64,000 nt of DNA from Vibrio sp. 14G-20 (lineage in GTDB: Bacteria; Pseudomonadota; Gammaproteobacteria; Enterobacterales; Vibrionaceae), in NCBI RefSeq assembly GCF_026241515.1, contig NZ_JAPHPW010000002.1:62001-126000 (forward strand), given 5' to 3'. A program made the translations under genes and the position numbers. The notes beneath the pieces were generated by a model that saw nothing but the letters and a program-made list of their open reading frames with translations, was not told the DNA's origin and did not search any database. Position 1 is the first letter of the stretch; every line of letters starts with the position of its first letter. This document shows, in pieces, positions 17,784 through 27,661 of the stretch.

Positions 17784-19170
17784 AAGTAATTTCCAAAATA
17801 CATCGGGTTGGGTTACGAAGAATAATGAGTCGGCCATTCGCTTGTTTTATCAAGTGCTCGACAATTGTCAGGCCAATGCCCATGTTATCTTGTTTGTGTG
17901 CAGTGCTTGGCGTTACTCGAGACAAAAGGCGTTGGATTAAAGAAGGGAAGAGTCCCTCGTCTTGCACCTCAATCGTCAGCTTGTCTCCGAGTTCGACCTT
18001 TACTAAAATCTCACCTTTACCGTGTTGTTTGGCATTCTTGATCAGATTGTCCAAACAGATGGTTAGCCAGTAATAGGGAAGGTTCAGTTCAACTTCACGC
18101 GCTTCACATTGATAAGAAATATTGTGCTTTTCACATACATGATCGAGCCATTCTTCTAATGATGCGTTTTGCTTCAACAAAGGTTCTGACTGATCTGAAC
18201 TTAGGTACACTTTGCTGTTTTCGGTGAGCTGAGAAAGCCTTTGATAGTCAGATATTAAACGCCAAACCGCACTTTGAGTGTCATCAGAAAAGTCGTCGTA
18301 CCGATTTCTAAACATCTCGACGGTTAAGCCTAGGCTAGTAATGGGCGTGCGCAGTTCATGAGTAAGAAGCTGTAAAACGAACTGCCTCTCTTTTCGTTGT
18401 TTTGTTCTTAGGTACAAGGCTCTAGCGAGGCCGGAAAGCAACGTTAACAGTAATGAAAATATCAAGGTTTTCATGATCAGGTTGTCATTGCTAGGCTCGC
18501 TTAAGCACACGTTGCTGTAACGAAAAGTACAGGTTTCACCCGTCAAAGAAACCTCTTGCTGCTCTGCGATAGGTTGCCAAACTTCCGATGGAATCGCTTT
18601 CCAGCCTTGTTCGCCACTTAACCAAAGCACATCATCTTGTTGCCAAGCGCGGTACCCATTAAGCAGTGCTTCTCTGCCTTGAGCGGTTAGCGTTTCTAGC
18701 TTGGTATATAAAGGGTGCTGAGGGTTGGTAAGACTCAAAAATGGGCGTATTTGCTCGCTTACGTCAGGGTAAGCTGCCAAATAACGATCAGCAAAGCTAC
18801 CACCGGCAGGGTGTCGTTTGGAATGTGCTGCAAACCAAATGGAATCCAATGTTTGTTGCTGACACAGAGCGACTTCAAACTCGATGGCGTCATGTAATGA
18901 AGGGTTATAGCTTTCAATCGTTCGGCAATGATCTTGTATTGACGCTAAAGCGGCGATGTCGCCCCAACTGAATTGGTTGAAATCGGGATAACGGCTCCGT
19001 TCATGAAGCAGAACTTTTGGATACTGAGATAACTCTTGTTGAGATACTAGGATTGGGGATGATTGCCAGCTCAGTTGATACAGGGTTTGCCACTTGTCTT
19101 GCAAACTTTGGGCATTGGCTAGAGTTGGGAGCCAAAAGGTCAAGCAAAGGGCTAAGGTAAACCTGAGCAT
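17761..19170 (-). CDS. vxrA: DUF3404-type sensor histidine kinase, VxrA-like
   Basis: The 469-aa protein has a signal peptide (1-20), an all-helical periplasmic domain (about 21-230) with Cys82, Cys103, Cys214 and Cys222, one TM (231-253), a HisKA segment with H271 (LLTHELRTPITSLG), and an ATPase domain with DNLIKNAKQHGKGE (N-box) and MGIGLTIVEHL (G2 box). A helical periplasmic sensor followed directly by HisKA without HAMP is the VxrA/WigK architecture, which responds to cell-wall stress. It heads the operon; the ATG at 19170 has only a weak ribosome-binding site. Confidence 0.85.
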   Translation of the reverse strand: MLRFTLALCLTFWLPTLANAQSLQDKWQTLYQLSWQSSPILVSQQELSQYPKVLLHERSRYPDFNQFSWGDIAALASIQDHCRTIESYNPSLHDAIEFEVALCQQQTLDSIWFAAHSKRHPAGGSFADRYLAAYPDVSEQIRPFLSLTNPQHPLYTKLETLTAQGREALLNGYRAWQQDDVLWLSGEQGWKAIPSEVWQPIAEQQEVSLTGETCTFRYSNVCLSEPSNDNLIMKTLIFSLLLTLLSGLARALYLRTKQRKERQFVLQLLTHELRTPITSLGLTVEMFRNRYDDFSDDTQSAVWRLISDYQRLSQLTENSKVYLSSDQSEPLLKQNASLEEWLDHVCEKHNISYQCEAREVELNLPYYWLTICLDNLIKNAKQHGKGEILVKVELGDKLTIEVQDEGLFPSLIQRLLSRVTPSTAHKQDNMGIGLTIVEHLIKQANGRLIILRNPTRCILEITYEHPTAD

Positions 19171-19226
19171 CCAATCATTCTCGTTAAAAGTCGTGGGGCG
19201 AGTCTAAAGAGTTTTGGACATGATTT

Positions 19227-19249
19227 GTAACCTGAATGTCAACAAGTGT
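19227..19249 (-). promoter_or_regulatory. Candidate regulatory element before the VxrA-like kinase
   Basis: The minus strand contains TTGACATTCAGGT (19242-19230), 60 bp before the kinase ATG. The same 13-mer occurs upstream of the alginate lyase. It may be an autoregulatory VxrB-type site or a -35 element. Confidence 0.5.
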
Positions 19250-19413
19250 TCCTTTAACAACAAATTGTCGAGTGGGTCATGTTTTAAAATAATAAATTGA
19301 AAATACAGTAAGTATCATTCGAGAGTATTAAACTAGATAATTGTGTACTTATTGTCATTATTGAGCTGGTGGCGGGGATTATACTGGGCTCATACCTAAT
19401 AAGAGGAACCATC

Positions 19414-19947
19414 ATGAAACTCATCATCAAATCCGTATTGGCAATCAGTATTTTGGCTGCAGGCTCTGCTCAGGCGTTCGAATTAATCAGCAACGATATT
19501 CAAGAAGGTCACCCAATGGCGAAGACGTTTGAATACTCAAGCTGGGGTTGTGACGGCGATAACCTATCACCACAATTGATGTGGAACGATGCGCCAGCAG
19601 GAACCAAAAGCTTTGCAATCACGGCTTATGATCCAGATGCTCCGACTGAAAGTGGTTTTTGGCACTGGGTCGCGTTTGATATTCCAGCAACAGTGAGCGA
19701 GCTACCTCGTGGTGTCGATATCTCTAAAGTGGGTGGCAAAGAAGGTCGCATTGATTACGGTACAGTTGGCTACGGTGGCGCTTGTCCTCCAGAAAAAGAT
19801 GGTATGCACCGCTATCAATTCACGGTTTGGGCATTGCCAACGGATAAGCTCAACCTCGACGAAAACACGCCGTCGGCTGTGGTTGGATTTACGTTGAACA
19901 GCATGGCTTTAGACAAAGCGAAACTGACTGCAACTTATACACGTTGA
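19414..19947 (+). CDS. YbhB/YbcL-family (PEBP, Raf-kinase-inhibitor-like) secreted protein
   Basis: The ATG at 19414 has AGAGGA seven bases upstream and gives 177 aa with a signal peptide ending GSAQA (residue 21). The PEBP signature is clear: CDGDNLSPQLMWNDAPAGTKSFAITAYDPDAP, then GFWHWVAFDIPA, then the GGACPP and HRYQFTVWAL ligand-pocket blocks. These proteins bind anionic or phospholipid-like ligands; the bacterial function is poorly defined. An AraC regulator starts 24 bp downstream and is probably cotranscribed. Confidence 0.92.
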   Translation: MKLIIKSVLAISILAAGSAQAFELISNDIQEGHPMAKTFEYSSWGCDGDNLSPQLMWNDAPAGTKSFAITAYDPDAPTESGFWHWVAFDIPATVSELPRGVDISKVGGKEGRIDYGTVGYGGACPPEKDGMHRYQFTVWALPTDKLNLDENTPSAVVGFTLNSMALDKAKLTATYTR

Positions 19948-19971
19948 TAATAAGTAAACAAGGGGGATGAG

Positions 19972-20769
19972 ATGAATCATCAATATCAAGTGACGATCTT
20001 TCGCGCAGAGCAGTTACAAAAGCTTCGTAATGTGAGGATTCTATCTCCTAGTATCATTCAGATCATTACAGGCAGTAAGCGCCTGTTTTGGAAAGATTCA
20101 GCGGCAGAACTCTCACATTCTGAGCTGTTGTTGTGTGAGGCATCATCGTCATTAAGCTTTGAGAACATGCCCCACAAAGGACGTTTCTTATCGCGAGTAT
20201 TTAGCTTTCAATTCCAACCTTCTCAAGGGATGCTTGATTTAAGTGAGGAACGTTCTAATGATCAGGGGTTGCCTACAGTACAAGCGGATCGTAGCTTACA
20301 AGACTCACTCAATGCCCTGTTTTCCTTTGATAGACAGAGCATAAGTAAAGAGACCCAGCAGTTTTGGTTACAGGGCTTATATCAGCAATTAGCCGAAAAA
20401 GGGGTGTTGCATCGATTGTTTGCCAGTGCCAACGTCTCGTTTAGCCAAAAGCTCAGCCATTACCTTTCACATTCACCTGATGAGAAGCATCCGCTAGAGT
20501 CGGTAGCGGAACGCTTTGCGATGAGCCGCGCCACGCTTATCCGTAAATTGAAACTTGAAGGCATGCAATATCGTGAGGTACTGGCAGAAGTTCGGTTGAG
20601 TCATGCGCTTTATCTGATGCAAAACGGACAGCAGAATGTTGCTGTGTTGGCTCAGTCTTGCGGTTACCAATCGGAAGGGCGCTTTAGTCAGCGCTTTAAA
20701 GGCAAATTTGGTTTGTCGCCAAGTGAATACATCAAAACCGTCGTCAGCAATAGAATAGCGAACAAATAA
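19972..20769 (+). CDS. AraC-family transcriptional regulator
   Basis: The 265-aa protein has an N-terminal effector/dimerisation domain and two C-terminal helix-turn-helices: LESVAERFAMSRATLIRKLKLEGMQYREVLAEVRLSHA, then VAVLAQSCGYQSEGRFSQRFKGKFGLSPSEYIK. AAGGGGG precedes the ATG. It follows the PEBP gene closely, so it may regulate that gene or the neighbouring MFS transporter. Confidence 0.92.
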   Translation: MNHQYQVTIFRAEQLQKLRNVRILSPSIIQIITGSKRLFWKDSAAELSHSELLLCEASSSLSFENMPHKGRFLSRVFSFQFQPSQGMLDLSEERSNDQGLPTVQADRSLQDSLNALFSFDRQSISKETQQFWLQGLYQQLAEKGVLHRLFASANVSFSQKLSHYLSHSPDEKHPLESVAERFAMSRATLIRKLKLEGMQYREVLAEVRLSHALYLMQNGQQNVAVLAQSCGYQSEGRFSQRFKGKFGLSPSEYIKTVVSNRIANK

Positions 20770-20799
20770 AGTCGCGACGCCATAACCATTCTGTTTGTC

Positions 20800-21993
20800 C
20801 TAAACGTTCACTTTTTTGTCTCTGGCTGCCAATGCCGCAAAAGTCGTGCACGCAAATGCAACAGATGCGATCAGCAGAATGGGAACGCTCCAAGAATCGG
20901 TTTGAGCATGAAGTTTACCCACCAGCGTTGGACCTGTAGCCGCTAAAGCATAACCAATTCCTTGAGTCATACCCGACAGCGATGCCGCTTGGCTGCTATT
21001 CGATGTTCTCAGGCCAACAAAAGAGAGCGCGATAATAAACGTAGAGCAGTTGGCTAATCCAAAGAGTCCCACCCAAAATATCGCAAACTCAGGAAAATAT
21101 AGCAGCCCAATCAATCCAATAAATACATTAGAAGTACAAAGCGTAATGAGCCATTGTTGGTTATAGCTTTTACCTAAGAACGGCAGTAACAGCAATCCCG
21201 GAACCATAGTTGAAAATTGTAGAAATCCGTAGATGTAACCCGCATCGATTTCGCTGTAGCCAAGGTCGCTCAAGATCTGTGGAAGCCAGCCTGCCAAAGA
21301 ATAGAAGGTAAATGAGTTAAGCCCAAGAGCTAGTGTCACTTGCCATGCAACGCCACTCTTGATCATCTTCTTCATCGGAATAGGCTTTTCTTGATGCTTG
21401 TTATTGGTTGCTGAAGAAGAACGCTTTCTGATCTTAGGCAACCAAATCATCAAAGCTAATATTGGGAATATTAGGTTCATTAACAGTGCTAATTGCCAAC
21501 CCGTAATCGTGAATAAGGTTAGATTTGAAAACGGCACCATCAAACTTGAGCCTAACGTCGAACCGATGCCCATCGTAAAGATGTACAAAGAAGTGACTGT
21601 CGCAATACGAGTAGGGAAGCTAATTTTCACTACAACAGGCAACAACACGTTACCAATCGCGATACCAAGTCCAATCATCACTGTGCCGATGTATAAAGTC
21701 GGAATTGCTCCAAAAGAGCGCAGTGTAATACCCGTAGTGATCAAAACTAAGCCTAAGAGCAAGCTTGGTTCTAGACCAATTCGTTCAGATATCTTGGTGA
21801 CTAATGGTGAAAATAAGGCAAAAGTTAACAGTGGCAAAGCTGTTAAGAAGCCAGCAGCCGACGACGTAAGGTTGAGGCCTTCCATAACCTGAGAAAGCAC
21901 AGGAGCCAAGCTCGTAAAAGGCCCACGAAGGTTAAGTGCTAGGAATAGAATCCCTAACATGACGAAAATGCTATTACGAAGAGAGGCGCTCAT
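20800..21993 (-). CDS. CynX/NimT-family MFS transporter
   Basis: A 397-aa, 12-TM inner-membrane carrier. LNLRGPFTSLAPVL in TM1 is the signature of the CynX/NimT (cyanate, 2-nitroimidazole) family. A basic cytoplasmic loop (about 190-212) divides the two six-helix halves. The gene converges with araC and is divergent from dsdA. The solute is unknown. A degraded 71-bp piece of a second copy lies at 13752-13822. Confidence 0.88.
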   Translation of the reverse strand: MSASLRNSIFVMLGILFLALNLRGPFTSLAPVLSQVMEGLNLTSSAAGFLTALPLLTFALFSPLVTKISERIGLEPSLLLGLVLITTGITLRSFGAIPTLYIGTVMIGLGIAIGNVLLPVVVKISFPTRIATVTSLYIFTMGIGSTLGSSLMVPFSNLTLFTITGWQLALLMNLIFPILALMIWLPKIRKRSSSATNNKHQEKPIPMKKMIKSGVAWQVTLALGLNSFTFYSLAGWLPQILSDLGYSEIDAGYIYGFLQFSTMVPGLLLLPFLGKSYNQQWLITLCTSNVFIGLIGLLYFPEFAIFWVGLFGLANCSTFIIALSFVGLRTSNSSQAASLSGMTQGIGYALAATGPTLVGKLHAQTDSWSVPILLIASVAFACTTFAALAARDKKVNV

Positions 21994-22126
21994 AGGTTGT
22001 TCTACAGTTTGCTTATGAGAAGACAGGCTAGCCTACAGGTCATTGAATGATTACACAAATACCGTTTAAATAGGTTTACTAATGACTGAACCAGCGTCGC
22101 GCACGCTTTACCAAAGAAGGTAATCC

Positions 22127-23458
22127 ATGACTGTATTGAATATCGATAAACTCATCTCAGATTTCCCATTACTTCAACAATTGATTGCATTGGAAGAGGT
22201 GGTTTGGTTTAACCCAAATGTGACGACTTTGGAGCGCGGTTTACCTTATGTGGGATTAGGCGAACAAGATATTCATGATGCGAGTTTGAGGTTACAAAGG
22301 TTTGCCCCTTATCTAGCCAAGGCGTTTCCTGAAACTCAAGCGACCAATGGCGTCATCGAGTCTGAACTTATCGATATTCCTTCGATGAAATTAGCATTAG
22401 AAGCCTATTATCAGCAGCCAATAAAAGGGCGTTTGATGATGAAGAAAGACAGCCATTTACCGATTTCAGGTTCAATCAAAGCGCGCGGTGGTATCTATGA
22501 AGTACTAACGCATGCCGAAAAGCTTGCGATTGAAGCGGGGTTACTGTGTGAGAGCGATGACTACAGCAAGTTGCTCGAACCTGAGTTTCGTGACTTCTTC
22601 CAACAATACAGCATTGCGGTCGGTTCAACGGGTAATCTAGGCATGTCGATCGGTATCATGAGTGCAAAATTGGGCTTTACTGTCTCTGTTCATATGTCGG
22701 CAGACGCGAGAGCTTGGAAGAAAAGCAAACTCCGTGAGCATGGCGTCAACGTTGTTGAATATGAAGAAGATTATGGCGTTGCAGTCGAACAAGGTCGCAA
22801 AGAGGCAGAACAAGATCCGCGATGTTTTTTCATTGATGATGAAAACTCTCAAACCCTGTTCCTTGGTTACTCTGTCGCGGGAGAAAGGCTTAAGCAGCAA
22901 TTCGAGCTACAGGAGATTGTGGTTAATGAACAGCATCCTTTGTTTGTTTACTTGCCATGTGGCGTAGGTGGCGGCCCCGGTGGTGTTGCATTTGGATTGA
23001 AGATGGCTTTTGGTGATTACGTGCACTGTATTTTTGCTGAACCGACTCATTCACCTTGCATGTTGCTCGGTGTTCATACGGGTTTGCATGATGAGATTGC
23101 GGTGCAAGATATTGGTATCGACAACTTAACAGCCGCAGACGGTTTAGCAGTGGGGCGAGCATCTGGATTTGTCGGTCGCAAGATGGAGCGTTTGCTTGAT
23201 GGTTATTACACATTAACCGACGAACGCATGTATCAGTTGCTAAGTGAATTGAATCAAGCCGAAGGTATTAAGTTAGAGCCTTCTGCGCTAGCAGGTATGA
23301 CGGGCGCAGTTCATGTCGAACACAATAGTGAGTATCTGGAAAGGTTAGACATCGATGATTCTACGTTAGCCAATGCAACACATCTTGTTTGGGCGACTGG
23401 TGGAGGCATGGTACCTGAGCAAGAAATGGCGGCGTATTTAGCTAAGTCTTCGGTCTAA
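22127..23458 (+). CDS. dsdA: D-serine ammonia-lyase (D-serine dehydratase)
   Basis: A 443-aa, full-length PLP enzyme converting D-serine to pyruvate and ammonia. The PLP lysine is K118 in [20 protein letters not shown] forms part of the cofactor-binding loop, and [10 protein letters not shown] is the glycine-rich phosphate loop. AGAAGG lies before the ATG. No dsdC-type LysR gene or dsdX permease is adjacent; the divergent CynX-type carrier is the nearest transporter. Confidence 0.96.
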   Translation: MTVLNIDKLISDFPLLQQLIALEEVVWFNPNVTTLERGLPYVGLGEQDIHDASLRLQRFAPYLAKAFPETQATNGVIESELIDIPSMKLALEAYYQQPIKGRLMMKKDSHLPISGSIKARGGIYEVLTHAEKLAIEAGLLCESDDYSKLLEPEFRDFFQQYSIAVGSTGNLGMSIGIMSAKLGFTVSVHMSADARAWKKSKLREHGVNVVEYEEDYGVAVEQGRKEAEQDPRCFFIDDENSQTLFLGYSVAGERLKQQFELQEIVVNEQHPLFVYLPCGVGGGPGGVAFGLKMAFGDYVHCIFAEPTHSPCMLLGVHTGLHDEIAVQDIGIDNLTAADGLAVGRASGFVGRKMERLLDGYYTLTDERMYQLLSELNQAEGIKLEPSALAGMTGAVHVEHNSEYLERLDIDDSTLANATHLVWATGGGMVPEQEMAAYLAKSSV

Positions 23459-23618
23459 ATCAGATAGAAAGTCGGACGCCGGTTGATGATTTATGGATTT
23501 AAACGAAGCAAGAAGTTGCGCAGATCGTTATCCCAAACACATATTTTATAAATTAGGCTTCATAGGTGTTCTAACTATCAGTTAGGTTGAGTGGCATTCA
23601 ACTTGATGGGATATAGAG

Positions 23619-24428
23619 ATGCAAACAGATAAAGTGCTGAAAGCAATACAAACACCAAAGCCAAACACACCAGAAAAATTACTACAGCGCCTAGATGCCA
23701 TTGGGGAATCTTTAAGATCTTCTGGTAAGGCGCACGCCTTGTTGGGGCTTGGCTCAGTTGGCATTGAAACAGAGCGACTGGATCAATACTCAGACGTCGA
23801 TTTCTTTGCGATAGTGCAAGCAGGGCACAAGCAGTATTTCTTAGACAGTTTGCATTGGCTCTCAGATATTAACCCAATCGACTACGCAGTGAGAAATACC
23901 GTCGATGGATATAAAGTACTGTACGCTGACGGAATCTTTTGTGAGTTTGCAGTGTTTGAACCCCACGAGTTAGCGCATATCCCATTTGCTGAAGGGCGGA
24001 TTGTTTGGCAACAACCTGAATTTGATACGCAGTGTTGTGTTCCACCAGCGAAGGATGCGGCAGAAAGCAATTCTCAAGAATGGATCCTCGGTGAGGCGCT
24101 AACCAATCTATATGTGGGTATGTCTCGTTATAACCGCGGTGAAAAGCTGGCTGGGAGTCGATTTGTTCAATCTTACGCGCTTGATCGTTTGATCGATCTT
24201 GTGGATCAAACTGAAAGCCCACAACCTGAATTTGTCGATGAATTTATGTCTGACAGAAGGCTAGAGGCGCGCTTCCCTAAGTTTGCCCAATTGCTGCCAA
24301 CCTTTACCCAAGGTTACGAGCGCACCGCTGAATCGGCACTTGCCCAACTAGCGTTCCTCAAAACCCACTTTACAATCAACCAAGCCATGTGTGACCAAAT
24401 CACAGCATTGTGCTTGGGTGAAGATTAG
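23619..24428 (+). CDS. Nucleotidyltransferase-fold protein, aminoglycoside-modifying type
   Basis: A 269-aa soluble protein. The nucleotidyltransferase catalytic motif is present: LLGLGSVG (42-49) followed by SDVDFF (58-63), where D59 and D61 would bind Mg2+, and a third acidic strand follows in ILYADGIFCEFAVFE-like sequence (about residues 104-116). The C-terminal half is helical, as in kanamycin nucleotidyltransferase-like proteins. The substrate is unknown. It is monocistronic. Confidence 0.75.
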   Translation: MQTDKVLKAIQTPKPNTPEKLLQRLDAIGESLRSSGKAHALLGLGSVGIETERLDQYSDVDFFAIVQAGHKQYFLDSLHWLSDINPIDYAVRNTVDGYKVLYADGIFCEFAVFEPHELAHIPFAEGRIVWQQPEFDTQCCVPPAKDAAESNSQEWILGEALTNLYVGMSRYNRGEKLAGSRFVQSYALDRLIDLVDQTESPQPEFVDEFMSDRRLEARFPKFAQLLPTFTQGYERTAESALAQLAFLKTHFTINQAMCDQITALCLGED

Positions 24429-24691
24429 AACTATAACCTGTTAAACTTAAAACTATTTTCTTGGTGCGTGGTTCGTTTTTATTTGCCGGTAGTAATATCT
24501 ACGATATGGCAAGGAAATAACGACTCTTTAACAATCAAAATTTTATATTCAATACCTGGCTTGGATGTAAATAAAGTCAATTAATTTGAATGCTGATTAC
24601 GATTGATTTATAAAATTGATTTTGTAAATGAAAATGAGATTGTATGGCAAAGTATGATCTCAAACGCCAGCATTAAAATTATGGTGACTAA

Positions 24692-25060
24692 ATGAAAATT
24701 AACGTTTTACTCCCTGCATTGTTTTCGGCTTTAGCCTTAATGTCGGGCTGTTCAGAGGTAGTCAGCGATGAGTACTCGACTTACGCGCAAGCCAAGCAAG
24801 AGCACTTATTCGATAGGGGATGGTTACCCGAGATTCTGCCTAAGTCTACCGTGAAGATTGAAGTGAATAATGATCTGGATGCGAATACTTCAGAAGGAAG
24901 CTTCATCATCAACGAGCCTGAGTTATCGGAGTTTATTGCGAAATTGAAGCCGATTAAATCAACCAATCAATTTGGTTTTGTAGATGGCGAGCATGTTTGG
25001 GTATTCAAGGTAGGTGATGATAGTTTAATTTCCTACACGCTCAGTAAGAACCAAGGCTAA
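24692..25060 (+). CDS. Small lipoprotein of unknown function
   Basis: 122 aa with a lipoprotein signal ending LMSGC (lipidated Cys20) followed by S-E, so outer-membrane sorting is expected. The mature part contains LFDRGWLPEILP and an Asp/Asn-rich centre, and ends in a short beta segment (HVWVFKVGDDSLISYTL). The ribosome-binding site is weak. I recognise no named family. Confidence 0.7.
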   Translation: MKINVLLPALFSALALMSGCSEVVSDEYSTYAQAKQEHLFDRGWLPEILPKSTVKIEVNNDLDANTSEGSFIINEPELSEFIAKLKPIKSTNQFGFVDGEHVWVFKVGDDSLISYTLSKNQG

Positions 25061-25192
25061 TTTAAGTAAATCCAACCTACATTTCTGTTAAGAGTTATGT
25101 AGGTTGCCGAATGACATTGTTCACCTATTTATGCCTAGTTTATGCCTAGTCTCCGACAATAAGCCCTTATCACTCTTAGTTACAGGAAGGTA

Positions 25193-25563
<371 letters not shown>

Positions 25564-25700
25564 GCTTAAGCACTAAATCCGTACGCATTTCTTTACTCTT
25601 CAAGAACACAACTTTTCACGTCTACTCCGCATATCACTGGATGTCGTCAGCCAAATAAAATACAATCGAACAATGTTTTATTAATTCGTGCTTTATCACT

Positions 25701-26180
25701 ATGATGAGAAACTTACTCATATTCATCGTTAGTCTGTTTTTCTTAACAGCTTGTTCTTCAAAGAGTAATCATCACCTGGACGACGAGACATTGAGCAACG
25801 AAGACGCTATGTCGAAAAGCGTAGAGGGAGAGAGTCATCTTGAGACTTCAAAGGACACAAATACGAAGACCAGCGTTGAATCTTCCCATGAATCAATCGT
25901 TAATAATCAACCAATAACTGATCATGAATCAAACTCAAATCTTGATTCAAATAAAGACACGATAGATCACGCTAATGCAGAGCCAGAATCAGTCGAACCT
26001 TCTCAAGTAGCAGCGACAGAGACAAATGAAATCCAAGCAGAGACAGGCGGGGAAAAAGGCATCGGAAGCTATTTTATTCGTCATAACCAACCAACTAAGA
26101 CCGTGATTAAATCACTAGAGGGCGTGACAGATGCATTGAACGTTATGACGTTTGGGATATTTGCCACCGGTAATGGTTAA
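25701..26180 (+). CDS. Low-complexity lipoprotein
   Basis: A 159-aa protein with a lipobox FLTAC (Cys18), then about 95 residues very rich in Ser, Asn, Glu, Asp and Thr with little hydrophobic content, and a short conserved-looking C-terminus (GSYFIRHNQPTKTVIKSLEGVTDALNVMTFG). It looks like a surface-tethered spacer with a C-terminal functional patch. No family is recognised. The ribosome-binding site before ATGATG is poor. Confidence 0.6.
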   Translation: MMRNLLIFIVSLFFLTACSSKSNHHLDDETLSNEDAMSKSVEGESHLETSKDTNTKTSVESSHESIVNNQPITDHESNSNLDSNKDTIDHANAEPESVEPSQVAATETNEIQAETGGEKGIGSYFIRHNQPTKTVIKSLEGVTDALNVMTFGIFATGNG

Positions 26181-26224
26181 ACCGTTAACCAAGAAAGCCA
26201 ACCTATTAGATAGAATCAAACGTG

Positions 26225-26252
26225 AAGGCGAGCCAAGTGGTTCGCCTTTTTT
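26225..26252 (+). terminator. Terminator, AAGGCGAGCC type
   Basis: AAGGCGAGCC (26225-26234) pairs with GGTTCGCCTT (26239-26248) around AAGT and is followed by T4. One of four near-identical hairpins in the window. Confidence 0.85.
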
Positions 26253-26539
26253 GATCTTCTAAATCTTGCCATCGTTATTCTTAAGAATCGTGTTCATTTA
26301 TCTGAGCGTTTGAGTCAGGCGACGGTGAACGAAAATAGGAAATTATTAGTTCTGGAAGGGAGTCGCCGAATTTACCTTGTTTGACTTGTTATATGCATCA
26401 AGGGTTCTAATACTTATCCCAAAGCAAGTAATGAAATCTAATCTTACAAAGACAAGTCTTATATTCACTTGCGAGCATAGTAAGATGTTTGCTGTTAAGT
26501 TCGGTTTAGGTTTAGTTATCAATATTCTAGGGAAGAAAA
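26253..26539. other. Gap upstream of the carbonic anhydrase gene
   Basis: AT-rich, presumably promoter-bearing sequence. I see no open frame with a ribosome-binding site, no strong hairpin and no recognisable operator. Confidence 0.4.
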
Positions 26540-27400
26540 ATGAAGAATAAGAGTGTGTTTTTTAGTGTCGCGATGGTGATGTTGTCAGCTCATGCAATTG
26601 CATCAGATGCGAATCATGAGTCTGTATCAGATGGTGTTATTGCAGAACAAAGAGCGAAGCTTTCTGAAAATACCCAAGGACAAGGTTTTGGACCGCAAGC
26701 CCCGCGAGATTTGGGTTCATTGAAAGGAACAAATACCAGGTTGTTTTCAGATGCGCCTGATTCAACAGCGATGAACTTATGTAATATCCACTTCCATAAA
26801 AATGCTGAGCATAAAGGCGGCGAGTTTACTCAATACGCTGGCAACGGTGATGGTAAGGGATTTCAGAGTGGCTTTAAATACACGGGCAAGCTGAGTTCTG
26901 CTGAGCTGAAACCATTTGAGGGCAAGGTTTGTCCAAGCGATCATGGTTCTTTGCATTCGGGTGACACCATTGAAGTGCATTATGTGTACTCGACAGCACA
27001 AGTTGAACCGGGTGAAACGTTGGGCGCTTGCTTTAACGATGCGATTACCAATCCGCAACTGCGTGTAGAAACCCAAGTTTTAGTCTTAGTGAATGATGAC
27101 AAAGCACTCGACTTTGAAGCACTCGCTAAACATTCAAAGGTGAACGGCCTACATCAAGCACCAAACATCCCACAAGATACGGGTTCAGCGATTCAATACG
27201 CAGGCTCTACAACAGGTCCTGGTTACAATGAGCAAGGTTCGCCTTTCCAAGTAACATGGAGCGTGAGACCTCAAGTAGCAAAAGTGAATATCGCAACGGT
27301 TGGCAACTGGTGTGAAGGAAACGATTTCAACGAAGATCACGCACATGGTGTGAGAAACATAGTTGTAAACCCAGAGTTGTTATCACCAATCGCGAACTAA
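26540..27400 (+). CDS. Delta-class carbonic anhydrase
   Basis: A 286-aa exported protein with a signal peptide of about 21 residues (ending AIA). The core MNLCNIHFHKNAEHKGGEF (about 78-96) resembles the delta-class zinc site; H84, H86 and H147 (EVHYVY) are candidate ligands. Cys81, Cys131, Cys164 and Cys254 could form periplasmic disulfides. It would interconvert CO2 and bicarbonate in the periplasm. GGGAAG precedes the ATG. The class was first known from diatoms and is found in some marine gammaproteobacteria; I rely on remembered motifs. Confidence 0.75.
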   Translation: MKNKSVFFSVAMVMLSAHAIASDANHESVSDGVIAEQRAKLSENTQGQGFGPQAPRDLGSLKGTNTRLFSDAPDSTAMNLCNIHFHKNAEHKGGEFTQYAGNGDGKGFQSGFKYTGKLSSAELKPFEGKVCPSDHGSLHSGDTIEVHYVYSTAQVEPGETLGACFNDAITNPQLRVETQVLVLVNDDKALDFEALAKHSKVNGLHQAPNIPQDTGSAIQYAGSTTGPGYNEQGSPFQVTWSVRPQVAKVNIATVGNWCEGNDFNEDHAHGVRNIVVNPELLSPIAN

Positions 27401-27405
27401 TCTTG

Positions 27406-27430
27406 TTAAGTTAAGTTAAGTTAAGTTGAG
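27406..27430. repeat. TTAAG tandem repeat, four copies plus one degenerate
   Basis: Four perfect 5-bp units at 27406-27425 and TTGAG at 27426-27430. It starts 6 bp after the carbonic anhydrase stop and precedes its terminator. Confidence 0.9.
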
Positions 27431-27449
27431 TTGTAATCAATATTTTGCA

Positions 27450-27477
27450 AAGGCGAGCCACTAGGTTCGCCTTTTTT
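27450..27477 (+). terminator. Terminator of the carbonic anhydrase gene
   Basis: AAGGCGAGCC (27450-27459) pairs with GGTTCGCCTT (27464-27473), loop ACTA, followed by T4. The stem is identical to that at 26225. Confidence 0.85.
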
Positions 27478-27661
27478 ATGTCTTAACGAAAAACACGTAG
27501 GTTTAACTTTAAGGTCATGCTTAGAGGGGAAATTACGTGTGACACTTATTCAAAACACGGGTTGTGTAAATCGTATTTAGTCAAAAACGTTCTTTACCAG
27601 AATCGAAGCTCCATGATACGTTCATGACCAATTATGTTGGGTTATAGAAAAGGACAGTCCA

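Noticed and set aside
25127..25150. Two adjacent TTTATGCCTAG copies
   Set aside because: Only two units, in a promoter region rather than a 3' flank; too little to claim a repeat array.
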